Notes: generated from the letters alone by a model not told the origin. Shown: positions 25,120 through 34,596, counted from the first letter of the stretch. The stretch is 64,000 bases of DNA from Actinomadura rudentiformis (GCF_008923185.1 NZ_WBMT01000010.1:186001-250000), one strand, 5' to 3'. Program-made: numbers and translations.

Positions 25120-27825
25120 ATGCTGTACGGGCGGGAAAAGGAGCAGGAGGCGATCGCGCGGCTGCTCGACGATGCTCGTGCTGGCCGGGCTGGGGTGCTT
25201 TTCCTGCGCGGGGAGGCCGGCATCGGCAAGTCGGCCTTGCTGGAATACGCGGCGGTCACGGCGCAGATGCGCCTCCTCCGGGTGAGCGGGGTGGAATCGG
25301 AGGCTTCGCTGCCCTTCGCCGCACTGCACCTGCTGCTGCGCCCGGTCATCGATCGCGTCCGGGCCATGCCCGCGCGTCAGGCGGAAGCACTGACCGCGGC
25401 CTTCGGCATGGCCGACGACGCCGCGCCCGCCGAGCGCTACCTGATCGGCATCGCCACACTGAACCTGCTGATCGAGCTGTCCGCGGACGGGCCGGTGCTG
25501 TGCCTGGTGGACGACGCGCAGTGGCTGGACCGCGAGTCGGCCGACACGTTGGCGTTCGTGGCTCGCCGCCTGCACGCCGAGCCGGTGGTCATGGTGCTGG
25601 CCGCCAGGGATGAGCCGATCCCTTTTCCCGCCGCCGATGTGCCGGAACTGCGGCTGGGGGGCTTGAGCAGGGCCATGGCCGATCGGCTGCTCGCCGAGAG
25701 CACCGCGGAATTGCCGCTGGCGGTCCGCGAGCAGATCGCCGTGGAGGCGCAGGGCAATCCGCTGGCCCTGCTGGAGTTGCCGCGGATCCTTACTCCCGAG
25801 CAACGGGCGGGGGCCTCTTCCCCGTCGGCCTTTTCTTTGGGCGGGGGTGAGCCGGTGAGCGGCCAGGTGCTGGCCGGTTTCCGGGCGCGGATCGCCGCGT
25901 TGCCCGACGCGGCGCGGACCTGCGTGCTGGTGGCGGCGCTTGAGGACACCGGCGAGCTGGTCACGCTGACACGGGTGCTGCGGGAGCTGGGCTCCGCTTT
26001 GGACGATTTCGCTCCTGCCGAACGGGCCGGGCTGGTCACGGTAACGGAGGGCGGAGTGCGTTTCCGTCACCCGCTGGTGCGTACGGCGGCGCGGCTGTCG
26101 GCCGACGTGGCGCAGCGCATGACGGCGCACCGGGCGCTGGCACGGGCGGTGGACGACGACCGGCGCGCCTGGCACCTGGCGGCGGTGACTCTTGAGCCCG
26201 ACGAGGAGGTCGCCGCCGGCCTGGAGGCGGTGGCGGTCCGGGCGCGGCAGCGGGGCGGCCAGGCGACCATGGCGGCGGCCTACGCGCGGGCCGCCGAGCT
26301 GTCGGCTGATCCGCAGGCGCGCCGGCGTCGGCTGGCGGCCGGTGCGGTGGCGGCCGCGGCGGCCGGGTTATGGCAGCGCGCCGACGATCTGGCCCACCGT
26401 GCCGGCCTGCTGGGTCCGGCACGGGACCCGGGCGTGGCCGCGGAGCTGGCCAGGACACGGTCGATCCTGGCCTTCCGGTCGGGACGGCCGCTGGAGGCGG
26501 CCCGGCTGCTGCAGGAGGGCGTCGCGGCGATCGTTGAGACCGACCCGGTGACGGCGCTGTCGATGCTGGGTCAGGCCAGCCTGTATGTGTGGGGCAGCAG
26601 CACCCACCCTGACCAGGTGCCGCTGGCCCGCCGCACCGAGGAGCTGACCCCGCGCCTGGATGGGCCGCTGGACGCGGTCCGCACCTTCAACCAGGGCATG
26701 CGCCAACTGATCGAAGGCGACATCACGATGGCCGCCAGCGCCGCCACCGGCCTGAGCCGCGAGGAGTCGTTGCCGTTCGAGACCCGGCTGCTGGCTGCCA
26801 CCGTGGGCCTCATCAGCGGCGACCTGGAGGGCATGATCGAGCTCGCCGCACGGTTGGTCACCGAGTGCCGCGAGGCGGGGAGGATGGGCCACCTTGCGCA
26901 GGCGATGACGCTGCTGGCCGTGGCTCAGCTGCTCGACGGCCGCCATCGAGCCGCGCAGGCGAGCGTGGGTGAGGGGCTGCGCATCGCCGAAGACCTCGGG
27001 TCGCCGTACTGGCAGGACTATCTGACCGGTCTGGCCGCCTGGCTGGCCGGAGTCGCGGGGGAAGAGGAGCGCTGCCGCGACTTGGCCAAGCGGGCCTCCG
27101 CTCGTCAGGAGGTATGGACGCTGGGTTTTGCCTGGGCCACCTACACGCTGATAGTGCTCGACTTGGGCGCGGGCCGCCACGAGTCCGTGCTGCGGCGGCT
27201 GGACGATGCGGTGACCGGACCCGCGCGCCACGCGCACCTCTGGTCGCTCGCCAGTGCCGATTACGTCGAGGCCGCGGTCCGCTTGGGCACTCCTGAGCGA
27301 GCCGGGTGGGCCCTGGCACGCATCCGCGCTCTCTCCGAGGCCGTCCGCCAGCCTTGGGTCGATGCCCTGCTGCACCGGTGCGAGGCTCTGCTGGCCGGAT
27401 CCGGGGAGGGTTTCGAGCGGGCATTGGAGCGGCACCGGCATTCTGGCAAGGACTTCGACCGGGCTCGCACCCAGCTGCTGTACGGCGAATGGCTGCGCCG
27501 CCACCAGCGGCGGGGCGAGGCCCGCAGGCATTTGGAGGCGGCTCTGGAGACCTTCGACCGCCTCGGCGCAACCCCCTGGGCCGATCGCGCGGCCGCAGAA
27601 CTGCGCGCCTCCGGCGTCCCGGTCTCCCGCCACGCCGACGTGCTGGGAACGCTCACACCTCAAGAGCTCCAGGTGGTTCGGCTTGCCGCGACAGGTGCCT
27701 CCAACCGGGAGATCGGCGCGCACCTGTTCCTGAGCCCGCGGACGGTCGCCTACCACCTGTACAAGGCCTTTCCCAAGCTGGGCGTGAGCTCGCGTGCCGA
27801 ACTGGCCGGCCGCGTGCTGACCTAA
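25120..27825 (+). CDS. LAL-family LuxR transcriptional regulator (AAA ATPase)
   Basis: 901-residue large ATP-binding LuxR regulator. The N-terminal ATPase has MLYGREKEQEAI, Walker A LRGEAGIGKSALL (about 27-39) and Walker B LCLVDDAQWLD (about 126-136). A long helical TPR-like middle follows. The C-terminal LuxR HTH (about 840-900) is LTPQELQVVRLAATGASNREI, then SPRTVAYHLYKAFPKLGVSS. The ATG at 25120 has AGGAGAG at 25111-25117, which fixes the start within a longer open frame. Such proteins often activate secondary-metabolite clusters, but nothing ties this one to either the terpenoid or PKS locus. The gene is isolated. Confidence 0.93.
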   Translation: MLYGREKEQEAIARLLDDARAGRAGVLFLRGEAGIGKSALLEYAAVTAQMRLLRVSGVESEASLPFAALHLLLRPVIDRVRAMPARQAEALTAAFGMADDAAPAERYLIGIATLNLLIELSADGPVLCLVDDAQWLDRESADTLAFVARRLHAEPVVMVLAARDEPIPFPAADVPELRLGGLSRAMADRLLAESTAELPLAVREQIAVEAQGNPLALLELPRILTPEQRAGASSPSAFSLGGGEPVSGQVLAGFRARIAALPDAARTCVLVAALEDTGELVTLTRVLRELGSALDDFAPAERAGLVTVTEGGVRFRHPLVRTAARLSADVAQRMTAHRALARAVDDDRRAWHLAAVTLEPDEEVAAGLEAVAVRARQRGGQATMAAAYARAAELSADPQARRRRLAAGAVAAAAAGLWQRADDLAHRAGLLGPARDPGVAAELARTRSILAFRSGRPLEAARLLQEGVAAIVETDPVTALSMLGQASLYVWGSSTHPDQVPLARRTEELTPRLDGPLDAVRTFNQGMRQLIEGDITMAASAATGLSREESLPFETRLLAATVGLISGDLEGMIELAARLVTECREAGRMGHLAQAMTLLAVAQLLDGRHRAAQASVGEGLRIAEDLGSPYWQDYLTGLAAWLAGVAGEEERCRDLAKRASARQEVWTLGFAWATYTLIVLDLGAGRHESVLRRLDDAVTGPARHAHLWSLASADYVEAAVRLGTPERAGWALARIRALSEAVRQPWVDALLHRCEALLAGSGEGFERALERHRHSGKDFDRARTQLLYGEWLRRHQRRGEARRHLEAALETFDRLGATPWADRAAAELRASGVPVSRHADVLGTLTPQELQVVRLAATGASNREIGAHLFLSPRTVAYHLYKAFPKLGVSSRAELAGRVLT

Positions 27826-28411
27826 GCGGGCGGCTCCGCCGTACACCTGAACCCAGTCATGTGACGGAAGTGGCGCGGCGGCATGCGCCCCTAATGTCGG
27901 CGGCATGACCATTCCCACCTACTCCCTGACCGGACGGGACCGACGCTGTGCGCCGGCCAGAGATCATGGACGCCGGGGGCGTGCAGGCCCTCGCGTACGG
28001 GGAGCTCTGGCCAATTCGCGCCGGACGCGTACCGCACCAGCGACCGGTCGGCTGGACCCACCTCTCCACACCAACCTGCTCGCGCTGTCGGATGCCGAGA
28101 CGCACACTCGACGAGTCGCAGATCCACCCAGCCGTAAAGGAAGTCATTGGCCGGCCGCCCGCGCCTTTGAGCAGTGGGCGAGAGCCCACACCGAAGATCT
28201 CCGCTGACCGGTCGCGGCTGACTCCCGAGATCAAACCGGCTGTCGGTCCGGGTCGGCGCCTGCCGTCTCCCACCCGACCCTCGCTTGGGCAGCCACCGGC
28301 ATCCCGTTCATCGTCCACCACCAGGACCCGGCATGACCCTGGTCGCTGATGCCGCGGCCGCCATTTCACCTGTGACCGTCCCACGAACCGACTCATGGAG
28401 TTGAGCAGATA
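27826..28411. other. Intergenic region, no gene recognised
   Basis: About 590 bases with open frames on both strands but none with convincing codon bias, start signals or domain resemblance. It presumably contains the promoter for the secreted protein at 28412. Confidence 0.45.
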
Positions 28412-29044
28412 GTGATCAATAAGATCTCCCTTCCGGCCGCAGCGGCCGCCCTCATCGTCGGCCTGAGCGGCGTGGCGGGCGCGTCCGTCCAGCACCAGCC
28501 CGCCGCACAGCGCCCGGTCGCCGCCGCGGCGGACAACCTCACGCCCGGCCTACACCACCGAAGGCTCGACCCCCTGATCGGCGAGTGGAAGGTCGTCAAG
28601 ACCAACTACTTCCTGGGAGGGGGTGTGCCGGTCGTCTCCCGCGACATCACCGTCAAAGTGCGCTGGATCAGCAAGACCGGTGGCCGCTTCCTAGAGGAAA
28701 GGGCCGAAGGAACGCTCGCCGGAAACCGCTACTACCGCGTCGGGATCCTGGGCTTCTCCAACATCGACCGCCGGTACGAATGGACCACCTTCGACAACGC
28801 CACCCCCACCGCGATGACCTACCGCGGCGCCCCCGTCACCGGCGCCCCCTCCATTCTGTCCATCCCCGGCGCATTCACCGACCCTGGCCTGCTCGGCCCC
28901 GAATATCTCGGCAAGAGCATCCCCATGCGCACCGTCATCACCATCGCACCCAATGGCCGCCACACCTTCGACCTCTACTTCACCCCACCCGGCCAGGCCG
29001 AACGTCTCGCCGACCGTGTCGTCTACACCCGAAAGATCAGGTAG
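28412..29044 (+). CDS. Secreted DUF1579-like protein
   Basis: 210 residues. An N-terminal signal peptide is visible (MINKISLPAAAAALIVGLSG, cleavage probably after AGA near residue 24). The mature part contains LDPLIGEWKVVKTNYFLGGG, then RFLEERAEGTLAGNRYYRVG and LGFSNIDRRYEWTTFD, a beta-rich pattern like DUF1579/lipocalin-type domains (G-E-W then E-G-x-G-Y). The likely start is GTG 28412, with a distant GGAG. It is probably exported; function unknown. It is monocistronic with no related neighbours. Confidence 0.7.
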   Translation: MINKISLPAAAAALIVGLSGVAGASVQHQPAAQRPVAAAADNLTPGLHHRRLDPLIGEWKVVKTNYFLGGGVPVVSRDITVKVRWISKTGGRFLEERAEGTLAGNRYYRVGILGFSNIDRRYEWTTFDNATPTAMTYRGAPVTGAPSILSIPGAFTDPGLLGPEYLGKSIPMRTVITIAPNGRHTFDLYFTPPGQAERLADRVVYTRKIR

Positions 29045-29430
29045 GGACAAGCGTCCTGCCGCACCCACGTTCGTGCTGCCGCAGCAGCCTTCCACGAGTT
29101 TGGACTACACGCTCCGCCGCGCGCCTGTGCCGGCCTGCAAAAAGGCCTTGGGAGACGCCGACGAGGATCTGGCCTATGCCGCGGCGTTCGCAAGAAGCGC
29201 CTAGCCAGGCACGGTCGTGCGCGCCGTGCCGGACATAGATCCGGGGGACGGACGACAGGCTTCCCCGATCTCGCGCTGATCCGGGTCGACGGTGTGCCAG
29301 GTGACCATCCTGGGCAACGACTTGTCTCCCAGACAGAGCGTGTTGTACGCGGCGGGTTCAACGCACCATGCCGGCACCCGTCGGACGGTCGACCGTGCCA
29401 CTGGGGTCCCGGACCGGCAGAGGCGTGTAT
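29045..29430. other. Intergenic region, no gene recognised
   Basis: About 390 bases without a supportable gene, lying between the secreted protein and a recombinase remnant; probably part of the degraded insertion. Confidence 0.45.
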
Positions 29431-29760
29431 TCAAGTGTCGCGAGTTCTCCGCTGAGGAGTGGGCCGTGGTGACCCTGTGTTTTTGCCGGGAGCGTAGCGG
29501 CTGTAGGTGGGTCCGGTCCGGGCTGTGATCTTGGCTGTGGTGATCGGGTGGAAGCCGAGGTCTTGGGCGACGACGGGTGCCGGGCTGTCGTGGAGGTGCT
29601 GGGCCAGCGCGGCGCTTCGTGCGGAAGTGGTCGAGATACCGAGGCGGGTGAGATGTTTGCCGAGGGTTTCGGGGTGGGGAGGCTGGCTGGCGCAGCGGCC
29701 GGGGAACAGCCAGGTGGAGTCGGGATTGTGGCCGTCTCGGTAAGGCAGTCTGGCCCGGCG
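29431..29760 (-). pseudogene. Site-specific recombinase C-terminal remnant
   Basis: The minus-strand frame ending at 29431 reads DSTWLFPGRCASQPPHPETL, LGISTTSARSAALAQHLHDS and PAPVVAQDLGFHPITTAKIT, then TYSRYAPGKN. WLFPGR-x-A, the LGI-xxARxAAL helix and VVAxxLGxHPxTxxK match the C-terminal part of a family of actinomycete XerD-like integrases. About 105 residues remain and there is no start or catalytic N-terminal region. Confidence 0.7.
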
Positions 29761-29862
29761 GGCACCGCCCGGAAGGGCTCTGCGTCCCTCATGTTCCTAG
29801 GAAGGCCTGGGATAATCACGAGCAATGCTCGTCAGCTGGCAGCTCCTGCACGCACCGTCCGG

Positions 29863-30726
29863 CTAGACAGGGGTCGCGGCGGCGACAACGAGCATCTCGC
29901 ACGGCCCCTCAAACCCCTTGGGTCCATCGAACTGGGTGAGCTGTTCGCTGATCTCCCGCCAGGCGTCCTCCCGCTCCTCCTGGCTGAGCCCCGACATCAT
30001 CTGGTGGAGGGCGCCGAAGGACTCGCGTTCAAACCGCACGCACTCGGCGGCGCTGTCCAGGCGCAGCGGTGACGGGACTCTCGTCACGGTGATCCCGGTG
30101 AACCCCGCCTCAGCCAGGGCCTGCTCGGCGACCCCGGGGCCGCCGAGGCTGAACGGGCCGGGCTGCCCGGGCGCGGGCGGAGGAAGCTGGGCGCGCCGGC
30201 GAATGATCGAGACAGGGATCGCGAAGAACGGGTTGGCGTCGGCGGTCGAGTACACAACGGCGGATATACGGCCGCCGGGGCGCAGGACCCGGCGGATCGC
30301 GGCGAGGGCGGCCTGCTGGTCGGGGAAATAGATGAGGCCCACACGCGAGATCGCCGCGTCGTAGCCCGTCTCGGCCACCGCGGCCAGATCCTCCCCGTCG
30401 GCCTCCACGGTGTCCACGTTGGACAGACCCGCGTCAGCGGCGGCTTGAGCGGCGTACGCCAGGATGGCGGGCGCGATGTCGGTGGCCAGCACCCGGCCGG
30501 TCGGGCCGACCCGGCGGGCGGCGGCGAGGGTCTGCCCACCGGCGCCGGCCGCGATGTCGAGTACCCGGCTGCCCTGGCCGATCTCCGCGGCGTCGAGCAT
30601 CGTGTCGGTGGCGGCGCCCAGCCAGGACTCGATGGCCGGACCCCACCGGTGCCAGGCCTCGGCGGCCTGCTCCCACTGCGCGCGGGTCGTGGCCTTGAAG
30701 GCGACGGGATCGAACGTGGTGCTCAT
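29863..30726 (-). CDS. Class I SAM-dependent methyltransferase
   Basis: 287-residue methyltransferase of the UbiE/class-I type. SAM motif I is RVLDIAAGAGGQTLAAA at about residue 55, then the acidic end of beta-2 LATDIAPA, motif II DAAISRVGLIYFPD and motif III RVLRPGGRISAVVYS. Its C-terminal half is the substrate cap; substrate unknown. The ATG at 30726 follows GGAGGT on the minus strand. It is divergent from the HxlR regulator (127-base gap), which probably controls it. Confidence 0.9.
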   Translation of the reverse strand: MSTTFDPVAFKATTRAQWEQAAEAWHRWGPAIESWLGAATDTMLDAAEIGQGSRVLDIAAGAGGQTLAAARRVGPTGRVLATDIAPAILAYAAQAAADAGLSNVDTVEADGEDLAAVAETGYDAAISRVGLIYFPDQQAALAAIRRVLRPGGRISAVVYSTADANPFFAIPVSIIRRRAQLPPPAPGQPGPFSLGGPGVAEQALAEAGFTGITVTRVPSPLRLDSAAECVRFERESFGALHQMMSGLSQEEREDAWREISEQLTQFDGPKGFEGPCEMLVVAAATPV

Positions 30727-30853
30727 GGCGACCTCCTGTGCTCTGCGTTCACCGGGAAGTCAAGTCCGCGCCGGGCTCCAGAACCAGTACAGACTCTGGA
30801 CCTAGCCGGTCCGGAATCTGTACCGGCCGGGTCGTCTCGGCCACAATGAGGCG

Positions 30854-31549
30854 GTGCGGGACTACGGCCAGTACTGCCCGGTCGCGCTGGCCAGCGAGGT
30901 GCTCGCCGACCGGTGGACGCCGCTGATCGTGCGCGAGCTGGTGCTCGGCAGCCGGCGGTTCAACGACATCGACCGGGGCCTGCCCGGCATCTCACGCTCG
31001 CTGCTGCGCCAGCGGCTGCGCCACCTGGAACGCAAGGGTGTCCTGGAACGGGTGCCGATCACCGGCGGTCGCGGGCACGAGTACCGGCTCACCCCCGCCG
31101 GCCACGATCTGGAAGGCGTCATCATGGCGTTCGGGGAGTGGGCGGTGCGCTGGATGTTCAGCGAACCCCAGCCGCATGAGGTCGACCCGGTCACCTTGAC
31201 CTGGTGGATGTCCCGCCGGCTTGCGACCGACCGGCTTCCCGAGGGACGCGTCGTCATCGAGTTCGACTACCGGGGACCCGATCCGCTGCGGATCTGGCTG
31301 GTCCTCGACCGTGGCGAGCCCTCGGTGTGCACCGACCACCCCGGCTTTCCACCCGACGTCATCGTGCTGACCGACCCGGTCGCCCTGATGCGGGTCTTCT
31401 CGGGCATCGTCACCTTCCCCCAGGCCACCGCCATCGGCGCGGTCACGCTGACCGGCACCCCGCACCTGGTACGCGCCCTGCCCACCTGGTTCGCCTGGAG
31501 CCCCTTCGCCCCGGCCGTCCGCGCCAGGCGGTCATGGCCAGCACGGTGA
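30854..31549 (+). CDS. HxlR-family transcriptional regulator
   Basis: 231 residues. The N-terminal winged helix (about 1-95) shows the HxlR pattern: CPVALASEVLADRWTPLIVR, GSRRFNDIDRGLPGISRSLL and RLRHLERKGVLERVP, then YRLTPAGHDL. The Cys near residue 8 is the conserved HxlR Cys, often redox-sensing. The C-terminal half (about 105-225) looks like an SCP2-type lipid-binding or sterol-carrier domain (VIEFDYRGPDPLRIWLVL, VTLTGTPHLVRALP), so it may sense a hydrophobic ligand. The GTG start at 30854 is divergent from the methyltransferase gene. Confidence 0.88.
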   Translation: MRDYGQYCPVALASEVLADRWTPLIVRELVLGSRRFNDIDRGLPGISRSLLRQRLRHLERKGVLERVPITGGRGHEYRLTPAGHDLEGVIMAFGEWAVRWMFSEPQPHEVDPVTLTWWMSRRLATDRLPEGRVVIEFDYRGPDPLRIWLVLDRGEPSVCTDHPGFPPDVIVLTDPVALMRVFSGIVTFPQATAIGAVTLTGTPHLVRALPTWFAWSPFAPAVRARRSWPAR

Positions 31550-31702
31550 ACACCACGCCGGGACGGGTCCCCGCAGCGTCGGGCAACTCCTCCGCGCTCA
31601 GGGTCGCCACCGCCTTGATGCCGGCGGCAGGTATGAGACAGAGGCCTCCAGTCTCGGCTTCCGCTTGCAGACCATACGTTCTAACGGGTCTGGGCCCAGG
31701 CC

Positions 31703-32266
31703 GTGCACTCAGGCGACATGGACGGGGTGCTCGCCGACCACGCCACCGACATCGTGATGTTCGACGTGCCGCCGCCGTACGAGGGCGTTCGCGGCATCGA
31801 CGCCTACCGCCAGACCTGGCCCCCATTCTTTGAGTGGCAGGCCGGCGGCGCCTCGTTCGAGATCGAGTCGCTCGACGTCACCGCCGGCGACGACGTAGCG
31901 TTCGCGCACGCCATGCTGCGTTGCGGCACCGCAGAAGAACTGGCCGCCAACCCGGCCAACCGCCTGCGGCTGACACTCGGCTTGCGCAACGAGGACGGCC
32001 GGTGGGTCGTCGCACACGAACACCATTCGTTCCCGTTCACCGACCAGCCGAGCGCCGAAGAGGTGCGGGCGCTGCACGACACATGGTTCGACGCCTCCGA
32101 GGCCAACGATCCGTCAGATCCTGGCCTGGTCCCTGGCGGAGAACGGCGTCAACCATCCACGGACCTGACGGAGATCTCGCACTATCCCGCAACTGGTCAG
32201 GTGGCCGCGGCTCGCGCCCGGTGCCTGCGGACGGCGTCGCGGTTGGCGCAGCGCTGGGAGCAGTAG
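31703..32266 (+). CDS. SnoaL-like/NTF2-fold protein, possibly truncated at both ends
   Basis: At most 187 residues. HSGDMDGVLADHATDIVMFD, VPPPYEGVRGIDAYRQTW, the FxxFEIESLDVTAGDDVAFAH type pattern and HEHHSFPF match the small SnoaL-like fold. The usual first helix begins about ten residues earlier (VWAQA is readable) but a TAA precedes it, so the 5' end may be damaged; GTG 31703 is the first usable start. Homology ends near residue 135 (HDTWFDASEAN); the remainder is unrelated and overlaps the convergent CGNR gene by 70 bases, so a frameshift near 32105 is possible. Confidence 0.65.
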   Translation: MHSGDMDGVLADHATDIVMFDVPPPYEGVRGIDAYRQTWPPFFEWQAGGASFEIESLDVTAGDDVAFAHAMLRCGTAEELAANPANRLRLTLGLRNEDGRWVVAHEHHSFPFTDQPSAEEVRALHDTWFDASEANDPSDPGLVPGGERRQPSTDLTEISHYPATGQVAAARARCLRTASRLAQRWEQ

Positions 32267-32721
32267 CGCTGCCGTCCGGTGCGCGAGGTATCGGCGAAGG
32301 CCGCGCCGCACTCGGTCACCTCGCAGCGCCGCAGCCGGTGCATGCCCCGGCCCGCCAGATGCAGTGAGGTACCGACCGCGAACAGCGTGAACAGTACGGA
32401 ACCGAGCGGCTCTTCCGTGTCCCGGTAGTGCAGATGCCAACCGGTACCGGAGTGGGAGGTCAGTCGTGGGAAGGCAGCGGCCTTGGCCAGCATCCGGTTC
32501 AGCAGATCGGCGCGCTCCTGCTCCCCTGCGGCGTCGACGATCGCCTCCCAGGCGTCCAGTGCGGCCTGGGCGCGGCCGAGATCGTCCGCTGTCACCGGGC
32601 GCTCCATCAAGAGCCCGGCGGCGCTGCAACGGTCTGCCAGTTCCGCCGCGTGCTCGGGCCGACGGTTGGCCAGGGCCGAGGCCAGGTTCACCGCGTCCTC
32701 GCCGTAAGGGTTGAGTTGCAT
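32197..32721 (-). CDS. CGNR zinc-finger protein (ABATE domain)
   Basis: 174 residues. The N-terminal part (about 1-125) is the alpha-helical ABATE/stress-response domain (DAVNLASALANRRPEHAAEL; then AQAALDAWEAIVDAAGEQER). The C-terminal zinc finger reads RRCEVTECGAAFADTSRTGR, then QRYCSQRCANRDAVRRHRAR, with Cys ligands in CxxxxC and CxxxC and the CANR version of the CGNR signature. Such proteins are probable DNA-binding regulators. The gene is read opposite to both neighbours; its start is only 26 bases from the divergent MFS gene, so it may regulate that transporter. Confidence 0.88.
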   Translation of the reverse strand: MQLNPYGEDAVNLASALANRRPEHAAELADRCSAAGLLMERPVTADDLGRAQAALDAWEAIVDAAGEQERADLLNRMLAKAAAFPRLTSHSGTGWHLHYRDTEEPLGSVLFTLFAVGTSLHLAGRGMHRLRRCEVTECGAAFADTSRTGRQRYCSQRCANRDAVRRHRARAAAT

Positions 32722-32747
32722 AAGACTATTACAGCAGTGTGGTCGGC

Positions 32748-34079
32748 ATGGGGCAACAGACCGCCGGACGTGCCGGATCCCAGACCGCGGACCCGTGGCG
32801 CTATCGCTGGATCGTGCTGGGCATCGCCACTTTCACCCAGGCCGCGTCCGGCTTCTTTGTGGGTGGCATCGGAGCGCTCGGCGTCCACCTTCACCGTGCC
32901 CTGGACCTGAGCACGGCGCAGCTGGGCCTGCTGGTCTCGGCGGCCCAGCTCGCGCCGCTGGCCGGGCTGCTGGTGGCCGGCGAGCTGCTGGACCGCTACA
33001 GCGAGCGCTGGGTTGTCGGGATCGGGGCCGGTGTGGTCGCACTGGCTCTGGGAGCGGGGAGCCTGGCGCCGGGATACACGGCCCTGCTGGTCGCGCTGCT
33101 GGTGGTCGGCGTGGGATACAGCACCGTCCAGCCAGGTGGGAGCAAGTCGGTGGCTTCTTGGTTCGACGCGTCACAGCGCGGATTCGCGATGGGTATCCGG
33201 CAGGCCGGGCTGCCGCTGGGCGCGGCGCTCGCCTCGGCCGTACTCCCGTTCGTCGCTGAGGAGTTCGGCTGGCGGGCGACGCTGCTGACCGGCGGCTTCG
33301 CCGCGCTACTCGGAGCCGGACTCTTCATGGGCTCTTACCGTCGGCCGCCGACGCTACCCACCCTGCAGGACAAGGGATCGCCGGACCCCCTCGCGGCACA
33401 GCTCCGCGCCCGGCTGCGAATGCTCCGTGAACCGTCCACAGTGAAGATCATGCTGTCGGGGATCAGCCTGATCTCGGTGCAATACGGCGTGGGCGTCCTG
33501 ACGGTGCTCCACCTCCACCAGGCGTCAGCGGTCGGCGCCGGGCAGGCGGCCCTGATCCTGGTGGCGTCCCAGGGCGCGGGCGTTGCGGGCCGGATATGCC
33601 TGGCGGCCTGGAGTGACCGGACCAGTTCCGGGCGCTATGCCATCGTGCTGGTCTGCATGGTCGCGGTGATCGCTGGGCTGGCAGTGCTGGTGACACCGGC
33701 CGGGCGGGCACCGGTCGTCGCTTCCTGCGCCTTCGTCTGGCTGGGCTTCTTCGGATTCGGCTGGTACGGCCCATGGGTCGCCTACGTCACCGAAGAGGCC
33801 CCACCGGGCAAGACCGGCTTCGCCCTGGGGCTGGCCATGTCCGTCAACCAGATCGCCATCGTGACGGTGCCGCCCGTGCTCGGCCTGCTGGTCGACCTCA
33901 CCAGCAGCTTCACCCCGGCATGGGCACTGCTGTCCCTGCTGACGGTCATCGCCCTGGTGGTCACGGCAGAGACGGAACGCCGCACCCGCGGCGGCACACC
34001 TTCGCCTGCCGCCTCATCAACCAGGACGTCCCGCAAGAGGTCGTCCGAGTCCTTCTGGATCACGAATCGCACCGAATGA
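32748..34079 (+). CDS. MFS transporter, C-terminus replaced by recombinase sequence
   Basis: 443 residues with about 12 hydrophobic helices from residue 20 to 405. The loop 2-3 motif is GELLDRYSERWVVGIGAG, and the central loop is about 200-230. It looks like a solute or drug exporter of the major facilitator superfamily; substrate unknown. The start is ATG 32748 (an upstream GTG at 32739 is weaker). After ETERRTRGG (about residue 415) the sequence becomes Ser/Thr/Arg-rich because it is read out of frame through an integrase fragment, so the natural C-terminus was lost to an insertion or rearrangement near 33985. The membrane core seems complete. Confidence 0.87.
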   Translation: MGQQTAGRAGSQTADPWRYRWIVLGIATFTQAASGFFVGGIGALGVHLHRALDLSTAQLGLLVSAAQLAPLAGLLVAGELLDRYSERWVVGIGAGVVALALGAGSLAPGYTALLVALLVVGVGYSTVQPGGSKSVASWFDASQRGFAMGIRQAGLPLGAALASAVLPFVAEEFGWRATLLTGGFAALLGAGLFMGSYRRPPTLPTLQDKGSPDPLAAQLRARLRMLREPSTVKIMLSGISLISVQYGVGVLTVLHLHQASAVGAGQAALILVASQGAGVAGRICLAAWSDRTSSGRYAIVLVCMVAVIAGLAVLVTPAGRAPVVASCAFVWLGFFGFGWYGPWVAYVTEEAPPGKTGFALGLAMSVNQIAIVTVPPVLGLLVDLTSSFTPAWALLSLLTVIALVVTAETERRTRGGTPSPAASSTRTSRKRSSESFWITNRTE

Positions 34080-34237
34080 CCGCCAGTTACGCCAAGATCA
34101 CCGACCAGACGGTCCGGCGGCACTGGGAGCAGGCCACCAAGGTCAACATCAAGGGCGAACGGGTCTCCCTCGACCCCGACGGGCCCCCGCCCAAGCGCAG
34201 TGGGCCCTTGTATTCCGCCGCTAGAGCTCACCGATGA
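33989..34237 (+). pseudogene. Tyrosine recombinase C-terminal remnant
   Basis: A frame different from the MFS gene reads RRHTFACRLINQDVPQEVVR, VLLDHESHRMTASYAKITDQ and VRRHWEQATKVNIKGERVSL. This has the R-x-x-H catalytic box, the LLxHES box and the catalytic Tyr in SYAKITD. After DGP the frame shifts (AQAQWAL continues in another frame). It overlaps the last 90 bases of the MFS gene, marking a junction between element and chromosome. Confidence 0.85.
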
Positions 34238-34596
34238 CCTATTAGAACGCTTGCACTATCCGGTCCCTCGCCGCGTGTTTTACCAGGTCACCGTCGAGAT
34301 ATCGATCAGGGAGCGGGCGTGCTCGGGGATCTTGGTCAGCGCCTCGGATTCCCCTCTGGGCGGCGCGACGTTCGTCGGCTCGGACTTCAGCTGTGAACGC
34401 GTCGCCGGTCAGGAGGTCACCTACCTGGGCGAGATCGAGTCCGGCCTCGACGCCGAGCGCTCCGTCGGCCACGAACTCCCGCACGCCGCACCCGAGCACG
34501 AACAGCATGTCGGGCCGGGGGTGATCAGGTTGTTAGTGGAGCAACGGATCAAGCTCCACTGCGTGCTGGAACTTCGGACGGCCGGATGGGGGCGGG
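34238..34596. other. Intergenic region, no gene recognised
   Basis: About 360 bases, probably continuing the degraded recombinase end. A minus-strand frame at 34242-34508 (MLFVLGCGVREFVADGALGV) has moderate codon bias but no recognised family and is not called. Confidence 0.4.

Noticed and set aside
27857..28495. Minus-strand frame of 212 codons upstream of the secreted protein
   Set aside because: Crosses the divergent promoter region and start of the secreted-protein gene; composition is unlike real genes here.
34242..34508. Minus-strand frame starting MLFVLGCGVREFVADG
   Set aside because: Moderate codon bias but no ribosome-binding site, no domain and position inside degraded recombinase DNA.
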